Shown here in pieces: positions 1 through 8,754 of a DNA stretch of 64,000 bases. Numbering within the stretch: the stretch's first letter is position 1; each line of letters begins with the position of its first letter. The translations under genes were made by a program, and so were the position numbers. Below the pieces are notes generated by a model. It did not search any database and was not told the DNA's origin. It saw nothing but the letters and a program-made list of their open reading frames with translations. This DNA comes from Poriferisodalis sp965116245 (GTDB lineage Bacteria > Actinomycetota > Acidimicrobiia > Acidimicrobiales > Poriferisodalaceae): NCBI GenBank assembly GCA_965116245.1, contig OZ220497.1:2480001-2544000 (forward strand). Direction: 5' to 3'.

Positions 1-1
1 T

Positions 2-2107
2 GTGTGCGTGGCGGTGTTCCTGCTGGGTTGGTTCTTCCGCAACTTTCAGGTCGGCTTCTTGGCGTTCATCGGGCTTCTCATTTGCGGCTTGTTGGGCGAG
101 GCTTACTGGCGCGAAACCGCACTGACAATTGGCTTCATCGGTGTGGCCGTGTTGCTGTGCGTCGCTATCGGGATACCAATCGGAGTCTTGTGCGGCCGCG
201 TTGACGGCGCCTGGAAGGTCGTGCGGCCAGTGCTGGACGCCATGCAGGTCGTCCATTCGTTCGTTTACATGCTGCCTTTCATCTTTTTCTTCGGCGTCGG
301 TTTCGTCTCCGCCACGATGGTGACAATGACCTTCGCTTTGCCGCCGCTGATTCGGCTAACGAACCTGGGCATACGGCAAGTACCTGAGGATGTGGTTGAG
401 GCTTCGCGCGCCTACGGCGCACCGGAATGGCGCGTCTTGACCGATGTCCAATTGCCGTTAGCACGACCGGCACTGATGACTGGGCTCAACCAGACATTGC
501 TGCTAGCCATCTCCATGTTGGGCATCGCAGCCATCATGGGTGCTGGCGGACTCGGTCGACTGCTCTTCCAGGCCATCTCCAACCTGGACATCGCACAAGC
601 GGGTTCGGGGGGTTTGGCGTTCTTCTTGGTCGCGGTGGTGCTTGACCGCTTGAGCCAGCCTGAAGCAGGCGATTCAGGCAACCTTTTCACACGAATTGCC
701 CGGGCTTGGCGGAACCGCCGCACGCCAGAGAAGCTGCTCACGACATCTGCGGCATCAACCAATGGGGCCGACGAATCGCCCAATGCGCGTAAGCGGCCCA
801 GTGCTATTGATGAAGTACCAGATGAGGCATTCGTAACGCCGAGCAAGCGCGAACGGACCGCTGCCATCGTTACTGCGGCGGGTGCTGTTCTTGCACTGAT
901 AGCCCTTTTCTTGCCCTGGAATGTGAATGCAGGTTTGGTCTCGGCCTACGCGCGCTCAACAGATGTGGATCTGCGCGTGGAACAGTGCGCTGGCAACTGG
1001 GTTGAAGCACAATCCCTGGACCCACTGGCTCAAGACGGAACCGAGTTGATATGCGACGGTGTTACATCATTCGCCTCCACCAGCTACAACGGCATATCGG
1101 CGTCTGGCGGTTCGTGGTTCGGCATTTTCCTCGCCATTCTGAGCGCTGCAGCTCTGTTGTCCGCTCTCAACACGCTGACGAGACCTGGCAAAGGCTCACG
1201 CTGGATGTCCGCACACGGCGCAGTCGTCTTTTCGCTGGCCTCGTTGATACCCGCGATTGCTTACCTCTTTGCGCGCCCGCCCGATCGGGTATCCGAACTG
1301 AGCATCTTTAGTACGGGCGCGGGCGTCTACATTGCAGCGCTCGGATCGCTTATCGCGGCGCTTGGTGCCTGTGCGTGGGTGTGGTCGGCACCGATGAGCG
1401 CTCGCAGACCCTTGCCAGCATCAGTGAGCTGGGGACGCCTAATGGGCGGATCCGTCGCCGTTCTATTGCTGGTGATGGGTGGCTATGCTGGCTGGAGCTT
1501 CGACACCCGCGCTGAGTCGGTGATCGACGACGAGTTACAAGCCGAACTTGACCAGATTGCCGCCGAAGGAGCGGTTGCTGCCGCCGCCGCTCGTGCCGCA
1601 GCAGCAGCAGCGGACGAAGCCGAAGCTGCTGGCGATGAGGAGCTAGCCCAGGAACTGCGTCGGGAACAAAACAGGCAACTAGCGCTCGAAGGCGTAAAGG
1701 CCTCCGATATCGCAGCAACGATCGCCCAAGCCCAGCGACAAGGGGACATTATCCATGACGGCTTCGAATCTGAGGGTGCTGGCTTAGGCATTTGGACGTT
1801 GATCGCTGGCGCCGCGGCACTCGTATTGAGCATCCCGGCGATCGGATTGCTCAGCATTGACGAAACCTTGCGATACCGATGGAGCACCGTGGTGGCTGGA
1901 CTCGGTCTGGGCATCGCCGTCATCCCTCTCGCATGGATATTCACAATTGTGCGTGTGGCCGACACCAACTTCGTTTCTGGCGTCGGAGCAATGTTTGTGC
2001 TCACCGCCGGAGTGACTCTGTTCGCAGCCTCGCGCGGCACTCTCTCGGAGTTTGAACGCGAGAAGATCTATGGCGACATTCCCGTCAGCACGACCTCGCG
2101 AGCATGA
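2..2107 (+). CDS. Glycine betaine/proline-type ABC transporter permease with long C-terminal extension (5' partial)
   Basis: Inner-membrane permease of the ProW/OpuAB family, expected to move a quaternary amine or proline with the lipoprotein at 2332. The reading frame is open to the window edge, so the true start probably lies upstream. Visible residues 1-220 hold the permease core: about five membrane helices and the EAA loop that contacts the ATPase (EASRAYGAPEWRVL, about 133-146). Residues 220-701 are unusual. A polar linker is followed by a helix near 290, a loop with two Cys, four more helices up to about 500, an Ala/Glu-rich coiled segment (about 505-590) and three final helices. ProW proteins normally stop after the core. 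No ATPase gene is visible; it may lie upstream. The family is clear; the role of the extension is unknown. Confidence 0.85.
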   Translation: MCVAVFLLGWFFRNFQVGFLAFIGLLICGLLGEAYWRETALTIGFIGVAVLLCVAIGIPIGVLCGRVDGAWKVVRPVLDAMQVVHSFVYMLPFIFFFGVGFVSATMVTMTFALPPLIRLTNLGIRQVPEDVVEASRAYGAPEWRVLTDVQLPLARPALMTGLNQTLLLAISMLGIAAIMGAGGLGRLLFQAISNLDIAQAGSGGLAFFLVAVVLDRLSQPEAGDSGNLFTRIARAWRNRRTPEKLLTTSAASTNGADESPNARKRPSAIDEVPDEAFVTPSKRERTAAIVTAAGAVLALIALFLPWNVNAGLVSAYARSTDVDLRVEQCAGNWVEAQSLDPLAQDGTELICDGVTSFASTSYNGISASGGSWFGIFLAILSAAALLSALNTLTRPGKGSRWMSAHGAVVFSLASLIPAIAYLFARPPDRVSELSIFSTGAGVYIAALGSLIAALGACAWVWSAPMSARRPLPASVSWGRLMGGSVAVLLLVMGGYAGWSFDTRAESVIDDELQAELDQIAAEGAVAAAAARAAAAAADEAEAAGDEELAQELRREQNRQLALEGVKASDIAATIAQAQRQGDIIHDGFESEGAGLGIWTLIAGAAALVLSIPAIGLLSIDETLRYRWSTVVAGLGLGIAVIPLAWIFTIVRVADTNFVSGVGAMFVLTAGVTLFAASRGTLSEFEREKIYGDIPVSTTSRA

Positions 2108-2331
2108 TGCAATGCCCGAACAAGCCGACTGCCCCAGCAAGTTCAGGGCTGGGCTGAGCCTGCGCCCGGTAGTAGGTAGGCAGCGCGCGCGCGGGCCGAC
2201 TACGATGCGGGGCAAGGAGTCATCGTCAAAGTGGACGAACGGCACCCCCCTTGCGCGGCCCCAACGCGGTCATCCCTAACACGGTCACACAGCGTGAGGC
2301 AAATCGTCGTAGATCAGGGAGGATCTCCGAA

Positions 2332-3534
2332 ATGAAACAGAATCAATTTACCAAGTTGCTGTTGTTACTGGCGGCATTTGCTTTGTTCGCGGCCGCGTGC
2401 GGTAGCGACAACGATGAAGATGCCACCGAGCCAGCGGCCACCGAAGAGACTCAGGCACCCGCGCCCACCACCACCGAAGCCATGGCAGAAGAAATGTCCA
2501 TGACGCCCGGTGACGGTGTCTCCGTTACTATGGGGCGCGCCGATTGGAGCACCGGATATTTCCAAGCCGAGTTGTACCGCCAGCTACTTCAGGAGTTGGG
2601 CTACACAGTTAGCGATCCTGCGGAGCTTGAACTCGGGCCCAACAACGCGTATATCGCCATGGCTGGAGGCGATATGGACTTCTGGGCCAACAGTTGGTAC
2701 CCAGGACACAGCGCTTGGCTCGCAGGTGAACTACCAGATGGCTCGCTCGTAGGCGACCACGTGTCCAAGGTAGGTGAAGAGATGGTCGCTGGCGGATTGC
2801 AAGGCTTCCTCATCACCAAGTCGTTTGCCGACGAATACGGCGTATACACAATGGACGACCTGAACAGCAACGCCGAAGCGCTGGCCGCATTTGATGCCAC
2901 CGATCCGACTCCCGGCAATGGCATTGCCGACATTTTCGGCTGCCCTGAGTCATGGACCTGCGACAACATCATCACCAATCAGATTCTGTTCTCTGGCTGG
3001 GACAACCTGGAGCAGGTCATCGCTGGCTACGACGCCATGTTCACTCAAGCAGTGGACTCCGCCAACGAGGGCGTCCCCATGGTGATTTACACATGGACCC
3101 CGTCGGCCTATATCACCCAACTGCGTCCGGGCGACAACGTCTACTGGATGGGCGTTGAGAGCATCCTGGACGATTCCAACCCCTCAGGCACAGAAGGTGG
3201 CGAAGAGCATTCACAGCGTGGTGAGGACGGCTCCGGGGGCTACGCAGCGATCGGTCCAGACCAGTGTCCAGCAGCGGCCGACAATCCCGACGGCCTGTGC
3301 CCGATCGGTTGGATCGCCGCCGACATTCTCGTGACTGCGAACAACGACTTCCTCGCCGCCAACCCAGCGGCGCACGCGCTGCTTGAAGAAGTACAGCTTT
3401 CAGTTATTGAGGTGTCGTTGGCCAACGTGGAGCAAGGCGAAGGTGCCTCACCCTCCGACCTGGCAACCGATTGGATTGCAAACAATCGGGCAACGGCTGA
3501 CGCCTGGCTCGACGCAGCCCGAGCAGCGGCCTAG
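2332..3534 (+). CDS. Glycine betaine/proline-type ABC substrate-binding lipoprotein
   Basis: Periplasm-facing solute-binding protein of the ProX/OpuAC family, partner of the upstream permease. The start is ATG 2332, preceded by a strong ribosome site AGGGAGG at 2316-2322. Residues 1-23 form a lipoprotein signal ending in the lipobox AAAC, with Cys23 the expected lipidated residue. An acidic, Thr/Pro-rich tether follows to about residue 60. The fold then shows the family style, with an aromatic patch DFWANSWYPGHSAW that could supply ligand-cage aromatics. A long loop rich in Gly, Glu and Ser lies near residues 280-310. The 224-base gap from the permease argues for cotranscription, and two hairpins follow the stop. 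The ligand is inferred from family only. Confidence 0.88.
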   Translation: MKQNQFTKLLLLLAAFALFAAACGSDNDEDATEPAATEETQAPAPTTTEAMAEEMSMTPGDGVSVTMGRADWSTGYFQAELYRQLLQELGYTVSDPAELELGPNNAYIAMAGGDMDFWANSWYPGHSAWLAGELPDGSLVGDHVSKVGEEMVAGGLQGFLITKSFADEYGVYTMDDLNSNAEALAAFDATDPTPGNGIADIFGCPESWTCDNIITNQILFSGWDNLEQVIAGYDAMFTQAVDSANEGVPMVIYTWTPSAYITQLRPGDNVYWMGVESILDDSNPSGTEGGEEHSQRGEDGSGGYAAIGPDQCPAAADNPDGLCPIGWIAADILVTANNDFLAANPAAHALLEEVQLSVIEVSLANVEQGEGASPSDLATDWIANNRATADAWLDAARAAA

Positions 3535-3550
3535 CCCACCCAACCACAGC

Positions 3551-3584
3551 CATCCCTAAGTCGTCTGCCGACGGGCTAGGGATG
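3551..3584 (+). terminator. Nested hairpin after the binding-protein gene
   Basis: Arms CATCCCTA (3551-3558) and TAGGGATG (3577-3584) are perfect complements. A shorter GTCG/CGAC stem sits inside at 3560-3572. It lies 17 bases after the stop of the binding-protein gene. Confidence 0.5.
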
Positions 3585-3612
3585 ACGCCAAACGGCACAT
3601 AAGTGCAACGAC

Positions 3613-3644
3613 GAAGGGCGCCGGACTGAAGTCCGGCGCCCTTC
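3613..3644. terminator. Strong 14-bp stem-loop terminator
   Basis: A perfect 14-base-pair stem (3613-3626 with 3631-3644) closes a TGAA tetraloop, and the bases after it include TTGCGTATTGTTTG. It separates the plus-strand transporter genes from the convergent minus-strand SDR gene and could stop transcription from either side. It is the best classical terminator in the window. Confidence 0.85.
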
Positions 3645-3721
3645 TTGCGTATTGTTTGCCTACCCCAGAGCCTCTCGCCCCAGACCTCTTACCCCAGTCC
3701 CCTTGCCCCACATCTTGTGCC

Positions 3722-4549
3722 TCAGTCTTCCAACTCGGGCAGTGCAGGTGGATTCGGTGAGGCTGACACACGCGCCATGCCGCCGTCCACCACCAGCGTC
3801 TCGCCTGTTACATAGCGCGAGGCATCAGAAGCAAAGAACAAAACGACCTCCGCGATGTCGTCGGCTACACCCCAGCGCTTCAAAGCGATCTGTCCGGCGA
3901 GATCTTCAATCAGACCAGGCACCTCGTTGCGTGCTTTTTCCCAGATTGCAGTTGCGACTAGGCCCGGCGCAACCGAGTTAACGCGGATGCCATCCGGTCC
4001 CCAATCGGCCGCGAGCGCTCGGGTCATTGCGTCAACAGCGCCCTTGCTGCCCGCATACGCCACTCGGCCAAGGGGTCCACTCACGCCTGCAACGGAGCTG
4101 ATGTTGATCACCGAGCCGCCACCTCGCGCGATCATTGAGGGCGCTAGCCCGATACTCAGCATCGCCAAAGACCGCACATTGATCGCAAACACCAAGTCCA
4201 GGTCGGCTTCGGTGAGCTGAGCCGGAGTGCGACGCATGGGTATACCCGCGTTATTGACCAGCACATCCACACCGTCAACTTGGCTAAGAATCCTCTCGGC
4301 CAAATCAGTGCCTGCGCCCCCGACAGCTAGGTCAGCAGTCAGCACTATTGGATCGTGCTTGAGTCCAGCGGCCACACTTTCCAAGTCCGACGTGGTGCGG
4401 CCAGTCAGCACCACACGGGCACCGGCCGCGTCCAGAGTGCGAGCACAAGCTTCGCCGATGCCTCGGCTGGCTCCAGTCACTACAGCAACCTTGTCGCTCA
4501 ACTGGAGACCAGCATCAACCTTCTGATTTTCACTGCCTGCGGAAGTCAT
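3722..4549 (-). CDS. SDR family NAD(P)-dependent oxidoreductase
   Basis: Classical short-chain dehydrogenase of 275 residues. The cofactor motif TGASRGIG lies at 25-32, the structural motif NNAG at 99-102, the catalytic Ser in INISSVAG near 151, and YxxxK as YAGSK at 165-169. The C-terminal GETLVVDGG motif is typical of FabG-like and glucose-dehydrogenase-like members. The N-terminal 17 residues are extra. It converges on the transporter genes and is divergent from the hydrolase at 4617. The substrate cannot be read from the sequence; a 3-oxoacyl or alcohol substrate is the general expectation. Confidence 0.85.
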   Translation of the reverse strand: MTSAGSENQKVDAGLQLSDKVAVVTGASRGIGEACARTLDAAGARVVLTGRTTSDLESVAAGLKHDPIVLTADLAVGGAGTDLAERILSQVDGVDVLVNNAGIPMRRTPAQLTEADLDLVFAINVRSLAMLSIGLAPSMIARGGGSVINISSVAGVSGPLGRVAYAGSKGAVDAMTRALAADWGPDGIRVNSVAPGLVATAIWEKARNEVPGLIEDLAGQIALKRWGVADDIAEVVLFFASDASRYVTGETLVVDGGMARVSASPNPPALPELED

Positions 4550-4616
4550 GCGCGCAAGCTAACGCGCTCCCGCCAGGTGCCCAAAGCTGCGAACGGGCCG
4601 CTAATGTGCCGCAGCG

Positions 4617-5468
4617 ATGATGCGGCTCACCACCTCCGACGGCGAGCACGCCGTTCTCCACGATCTCGGCGGACACGGCCCACCACTGCTGCTGACACAC
4701 GGCAACGGCCTAAACGCGGGCATGTGGGCCACCGTGGTACCGCACCTACACCAGACTTTCCGGTGTTGGGGCTTGGACTTTCGCGGCCACGGAGCCTCAC
4801 GCCCCCAACACGACAACATGTCCGTCGACCGGGCGCGCCTAGTAGACGAGGTGATGGCCGCGATGCACGCCTTAGGTGGTGAACCTCTGGTTGCCGCAGG
4901 CCATTCTCTGGGAGCCGCGAGCTTGTTGCTAGCTGAGCTGAAACACCCAGGCACCTTTAGCGGCCTCTACCTCTACGAACCGGTGCTCGTACCTGACAGC
5001 TTCCCTGTACCAGACTCCGATCACGACTTGGTGGTCGCGTCTAGACGTAGGCGCATCCGATTCGCTTCGGTTGATGAGGCCTACAACCGCTTCGTATCCA
5101 AGCCCCCCTTTTCACACTGCGAGCCCGCAGCCGTCAGGGCCTATGTCGAGATGGGCACATACCCGTCTGGTGACGATGCGGTACGTCTGTCGTGCTCGGG
5201 CGACACCGAGGCACGTCTCTATGAGTCGGCCGAACCGGTGGACTATGCGAGTTTCGGCGCAGTTTCTTGCCCGACTGTCGTAGCCCGAGGAGACTCACCA
5301 GCTACTTGGAACTCCATGCCACCGCAGGTGGCGCAGCCCATCGCCGAGGCGCTCGGCAACGGCCGACTCGAAGCGTTCGCTCAGCTAAGTCACTTCGGTC
5401 CAATGGAGAATGGACGGTTGATCGCCGAATCCATCCGCGCTCACCTAGAGCCGTACGTCGTGGCGTAG
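4617..5468 (+). CDS. Alpha/beta fold hydrolase
   Basis: Soluble alpha/beta hydrolase of 283 residues. The oxyanion HGN lies at 28-30, the nucleophile elbow is GHSLG (Ser97), and the probable catalytic His is in LSHFGPMENG near residue 264, where the family expects it. An internal acid is likely in the region after VVARGDSPA. The start ATG 4617 has an ATG-ATG doublet. The stop TAG (5466-5468) lies in the loop of a 7-bp hairpin, which is then repeated as a tandem array. The substrate is unknown; members include esterases, haloperoxidase-like enzymes and epoxide hydrolases. Confidence 0.8.
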   Translation: MMRLTTSDGEHAVLHDLGGHGPPLLLTHGNGLNAGMWATVVPHLHQTFRCWGLDFRGHGASRPQHDNMSVDRARLVDEVMAAMHALGGEPLVAAGHSLGAASLLLAELKHPGTFSGLYLYEPVLVPDSFPVPDSDHDLVVASRRRRIRFASVDEAYNRFVSKPPFSHCEPAAVRAYVEMGTYPSGDDAVRLSCSGDTEARLYESAEPVDYASFGAVSCPTVVARGDSPATWNSMPPQVAQPIAEALGNGRLEAFAQLSHFGPMENGRLIAESIRAHLEPYVVA

Positions 5469-5635
5469 CCACGAGCAACGAACACAGCGTGGCGTAGCCA
5501 CGAGCAACGAACACAGCGTGGCGTAGCCACGAGCAACGAACACAGCGTGGCGTAGCCACGAGCAACGAACACAGCGTGGCGTAGCCACGAGCAACGAACA
5601 CAGCGTGGCGTAGCCACGATCAACGAACACAGCGT
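5458..5635. repeat. 29-bp tandem array carrying the upstream stop-codon hairpin
   Basis: Six head-to-tail copies of a 29-base unit start at 5462, 5491, 5520, 5549, 5578 and 5607. The first five are identical and the last has one change. Each unit contains the palindrome CGTGGC-GTA-GCCACG. In the first copy the GTA loop plus the next base supplies the TAG stop of the hydrolase gene, and the stem is extended to 7 bp. A degenerate seventh copy starts at 5636, just before the stop of the convergent amidohydrolase gene at 5648. There are no unique spacers, so this is not CRISPR. Six serial hairpins between convergent genes could act as a bidirectional transcription block. Confidence 0.95.
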
Positions 5636-5647
5636 GGCGTGGTTGGC

Positions 5648-6790
5648 TCAAGCGGCAGCAGGCAGGCTGTCCGGGTCCAGGTCGTACAAGTCCAGCACGT
5701 TGCCCCAGACCATCTGCTCAATCTCGTGCTCAGGCACGCCGGCCAGGAGCTCATCTAGGATCGGCCGCGAATTCGGCCAGATTGAATCGTGATGGGGGTA
5801 GTCGTTGCCCCACAGCAAGTTGCCGACACCGATGGATTCTCGAGTCGCAACACCCTCCGCGTCGTCCTCAAAGGTGACCCAGAAATTGCGGTCGAAATAC
5901 TCCGATGGCTTCATGGTGAGCTCATCGGAAACCTCCCATGGCGTGCGGTACGCGGCGTGGTCAAGACGCTGTTTGAAGTGGCCGACCCAACCGGTTTCGT
6001 ATTCGGCGCAAACGAAGCGCAGTTCGGGAAAACGCTCAACTACACCGCCGCAGATGAGATCAATCACCGTGTTGGCAACTGTGGTGTGGGCCAGCGTGTA
6101 GCCCTTGAGGTGCCCTCCTGGCGTGCCCCAATGCTCGGGCATTCCGCCCTCAAAGCTGGAACCGGTAAATATGTGCATGGTGAGCGGCACACCGAACTCT
6201 TGGGCGCGGGCCCAGAACGGATCAAAGTCGGGATGGGAGTAGGGCTTAGCTGGGTCAACGTGAGCGGGAATGGCGAAGCCGCGCACACCTAGAGCCGCCG
6301 AGCGGTCAATCTCGGCAATTGCCCGCTCTACGTCCGGTATGGGCAGACAGCCGATACCGATTAGGCGGTTGCGTTCCACCGAGCAGTAGTTGAGCACCCA
6401 GTCGTTGTGGTTGCGAAATGCGGCATCGCGTACTTCGTCGTCTTCGATGGCAAACGTGAACATTGAAAGGCTCGGGTACATCACCTCACCCACGATGCCG
6501 TCTTGGGCCTGCTCGTCTAGTCGCGCTGTCGGGTCCATCACGCCCGGATTGAAGCCTTCGTAGCCCTGCTCGATGCGAGCATGGGTGGCCGGGTCAGACA
6601 AGCTGGCACCGGCGATGCCAAGTCGGCCCACGGGAATCGGGCGAATGCCGTCCGGGAGCACCAACCATGTGCCTGGTTTGCCGTCGTAGTCCTTGCTGAT
6701 GAACGGTGCTCGATCACCGAAACGCTCCGTTAGGCCTGCGTAGATCTCGGCCGCTTCGACCACGTGTGAGTCGCATGAGTAGTACCGCAT
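5648..6790 (-). CDS. Amidohydrolase family protein (ACMSD-like)
   Basis: Metal-dependent amidohydrolase of the amidohydrolase-2 group (380 residues). It starts MRYYSCDSHVVE, the usual N-terminal D-x-H metal site of this group. Further conserved elements are the TMHIFTG segment, CAEYETGWV and the terminal metal Asp in WGNDYPHHDS. The start is ATG 6788-6790, with GGGGGAG just upstream on the minus strand. Members decarboxylate or hydrolyse aromatic or 2-keto substrates; the substrate here is not evident. The stop lies next to the 29-bp repeat array, so the 3' ends of the hydrolase and amidohydrolase mRNAs probably form there. Confidence 0.85.
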   Translation of the reverse strand: MRYYSCDSHVVEAAEIYAGLTERFGDRAPFISKDYDGKPGTWLVLPDGIRPIPVGRLGIAGASLSDPATHARIEQGYEGFNPGVMDPTARLDEQAQDGIVGEVMYPSLSMFTFAIEDDEVRDAAFRNHNDWVLNYCSVERNRLIGIGCLPIPDVERAIAEIDRSAALGVRGFAIPAHVDPAKPYSHPDFDPFWARAQEFGVPLTMHIFTGSSFEGGMPEHWGTPGGHLKGYTLAHTTVANTVIDLICGGVVERFPELRFVCAEYETGWVGHFKQRLDHAAYRTPWEVSDELTMKPSEYFDRNFWVTFEDDAEGVATRESIGVGNLLWGNDYPHHDSIWPNSRPILDELLAGVPEHEIEQMVWGNVLDLYDLDPDSLPAAA

Positions 6791-7023
6791 CGCTCTCCCC
6801 CGCCTGTTGTTAGAACGTCTCTGCGCTGCACGGCCCTGGGTCGGATACACCAACTAGCGCAGCGCTCTCAACAGTAGCAGCGACCTCAGATTCGCTGCCG
6901 TAACGCCAGCGATCTGCGGAGCGGGCTTTGAGTCACGGTCGCCCGCTACCCGCAGCGTGCTGATGTGCTCTGCCAGAACGCGCTCACGGCCAGAATACGC
7001 GCATTGGCTGAATGCCCGAGTCG

Positions 7024-7057
7024 CCAGACTGCTGGAACAACCAGACTGCTGGAAAAA
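7024..7057. repeat. 17-bp tandem duplication upstream of the quinone oxidoreductase
   Basis: Two adjacent 17-base copies beginning CCAGACTGCTGGAA (7024-7040 and 7041-7057), differing only near their ends. They lie 20 bases upstream of the ATG at 7077, in the 286-base divergent gap between the amidohydrolase and this gene. Nothing else recognisable was seen in the gap. Confidence 0.85.
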
Positions 7058-7076
7058 ACTGTGCAACAGTGTCGCT

Positions 7077-8066
7077 ATGCGTGCATTGGAAGTGCAATCC
7101 CTAATCGGCCCAGCGGGCGTTGCTGTCGTTGAGGCTCCCGAACCGATGGACGACCCGAACGGCACATCGGTCATTGTTGAGGTGGTCTGTGGCGGCGTCT
7201 CATTCCCCGATTTGCTTCAAAGTCAGGGTCTCTACCAATATCGCCCCGACCCGCCCTTTCGGCCCGGTATTGAGGCTTCAGGCGTCGTACGCAGCGCCCC
7301 CGCCGACTCGGGGTACACACCGGGTGACCGAGTCTGTGTGTGGTCGAACGGCTGCCTGGCCGAGGTAGTTGCGGTCAAGCCCCGCGATCTGTTCATTTTG
7401 CCCGACCAGCTCTCATTCGAAGAGGGTGCTGCGCTGGTCATGAACTACCAGACGGCCGTCTTTTGCATGATCGATAGGGCGGGCCTGCGACAGGGTGAGT
7501 CGGTGCTGGTGTTAGGTGCTTCTGGCGGAGTGGGCACCTCGGGGATACAGGTAGCGAAGGGTGTAGGTGCCGGTCCGGTCATCGGCTTGGTCTCCACTGC
7601 CGCTAAGGGCGAAATCGCCCGGGCGGCCGGGGCCGATCATGTTGTGCTAGTCGGCAACAGATGGAAGGACGAGGTGCGCGAACTCACCGACGGACGGGGG
7701 GTTGACATGACCTACGACCCGGTAGGTGGGGATCGCTTTCTTGACGGCATCCGGGCTCTGGCTCGCTTCGGGCGACTAGTCGTGGTCGGGTTCGCAGCGG
7801 GCGAGATTCCTACGGTGAAAGTGAACCGTCTACTGCTGCGCAACGTGAGCTTGGTGGGTGCCGCCTGGGGCGAAGCCGTGGCCGCAGACCCACAGATCCC
7901 AGCCCGCATTCACGAACGGCTGCTCCCCATGATCGCGTCGGGCGCGGTGAAGCCGCCGATCGGCCAGGTGCTGCCCTTTGAGCAGAGTGCTGAGGCTTAT
8001 CGGTTGCTCGATGAGCGAGAAGCCGTGGGCAAGGTACTCGTACGTATGCGCCCCGACCCGACATAG
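7077..8066 (+). CDS. Zinc-independent NADPH:quinone oxidoreductase family protein (MDR)
   Basis: Medium-chain dehydrogenase/reductase without structural zinc Cys residues (329 residues). An N-terminal GroES-like domain holds GGVSFPDLLQ and PGIEASGVV. The Rossmann motif VLVLGASGGVGTSGIQ begins near residue 146. Members reduce quinones or enoyl thioesters with NADPH. ATG 7077 was chosen because it opens the conserved N terminus MRALEVQSL; the frame stays open further upstream but without family character. The stop TAG lies in the left arm of a perfect palindrome shared with the convergent ribH gene. Confidence 0.85.
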   Translation: MRALEVQSLIGPAGVAVVEAPEPMDDPNGTSVIVEVVCGGVSFPDLLQSQGLYQYRPDPPFRPGIEASGVVRSAPADSGYTPGDRVCVWSNGCLAEVVAVKPRDLFILPDQLSFEEGAALVMNYQTAVFCMIDRAGLRQGESVLVLGASGGVGTSGIQVAKGVGAGPVIGLVSTAAKGEIARAAGADHVVLVGNRWKDEVRELTDGRGVDMTYDPVGGDRFLDGIRALARFGRLVVVGFAAGEIPTVKVNRLLLRNVSLVGAAWGEAVAADPQIPARIHERLLPMIASGAVKPPIGQVLPFEQSAEAYRLLDEREAVGKVLVRMRPDPT

Positions 8067-8079
8067 CAAACCTTGCTAT
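8063..8079. terminator. Perfect palindrome containing the stop codons of both convergent genes
   Basis: ATAGCAA-ACC-TTGCTAT: two perfect 7-base arms around a 3-base loop. The plus-strand stop TAG is 8064-8066 and the minus-strand ribH stop (CTA on the plus strand) is 8076-8078, placed symmetrically in the two arms. There is no other sequence between the genes. A role as a bidirectional terminator or RNA 3'-end stabiliser is inferred. Confidence 0.7.
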
Positions 8080-8624
8080 TGACGGTATTCGGGAGGATGC
8101 CTGGCAGAGATCTGCCAGCGTTGAGCTTTGAGATCGCGAGCAAGTAGCGCCATAGTGACTGCTACGTATGCCGCGTCCTCACCAACGTTGTGACCACCTG
8201 GTCCTTCGCTGCGGGCTAGCGCCTGCTGTTCGTTTTCTACGGTCAGCACTCCAAACCCCACAGGCACGCTCGTAGCCAATTGTGCGGTCATCACACCGTT
8301 CGCTGCGCTCTGGCTGACCAGTTCGTAATGGGTGGTCTCGCCACGGATTACAGCGCCAATGGCGACGATGGCATGCACGTGGTCATCTACTCCGTGTCGT
8401 TCATGTCGACGTGCCAGCATCTGAGTCGCCAACGGAATCTCAAAACAGCCGGGCACCGTTACCTCGGTGATGTCAAAAACGCCTAATTCGCTGAGTCCCC
8501 GCTGCACGCCGGCTGCGAGACGTTCCACGATGCCGGGATTCCAGACCGCTCGCACGATGCCGATGCGCATGCCAGCAGCCGAGCCCTGAGCTGGCCGTTC
8601 GGGGCGCTGGTTACCGCTTGCCAC
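8076..8624 (-). CDS. ribH: 6,7-dimethyl-8-ribityllumazine synthase
   Basis: Penultimate enzyme of riboflavin synthesis; condenses the ribityl pyrimidinedione with dihydroxybutanone phosphate. Family landmarks are RIGIVRAVWN near the N terminus, VPGCFEIPLA, AIGAVIRGETTHYELV (the His is the catalytic base) and VPVGFGVLTVENEQQA. The 182-residue length fits. The start is probably GTG 8624; an internal ATG at 8570 would begin exactly at MRIGIV and would lose the short N-terminal arm. The gene is alone here, not with ribD, ribE or ribBA, and converges on the quinone oxidoreductase. No FMN riboswitch was recognised upstream. Confidence 0.93.
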   Translation of the reverse strand: MASGNQRPERPAQGSAAGMRIGIVRAVWNPGIVERLAAGVQRGLSELGVFDITEVTVPGCFEIPLATQMLARRHERHGVDDHVHAIVAIGAVIRGETTHYELVSQSAANGVMTAQLATSVPVGFGVLTVENEQQALARSEGPGGHNVGEDAAYVAVTMALLARDLKAQRWQISARHPPEYRQ

Positions 8625-8754
8625 GACCGCACGGTACCGCTCAACCTTGTTGAGATGGGTAGGTCCGCAGATACGGGTGGTTGAGCAAGCGCCTCAGAAT
8701 GCCGTTGGCCCGTGTCACGGCTTCGCTGTTGCGTGGCTCGCCTACCCTGGTGAG

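Noticed and set aside
3655..3721. C-rich tandem repeat before the SDR gene end
   Set aside because: Only loose recurrence of CCCCA without a fixed period.
5458..5635. CRISPR array
   Set aside because: Repeats of 29 bases are contiguous with no unique spacers and no cas genes nearby; it is a plain tandem array.
8625..8754. FMN riboswitch upstream of ribH
   Set aside because: No conserved RFN-element segments were recognised in the 130-base divergent gap.
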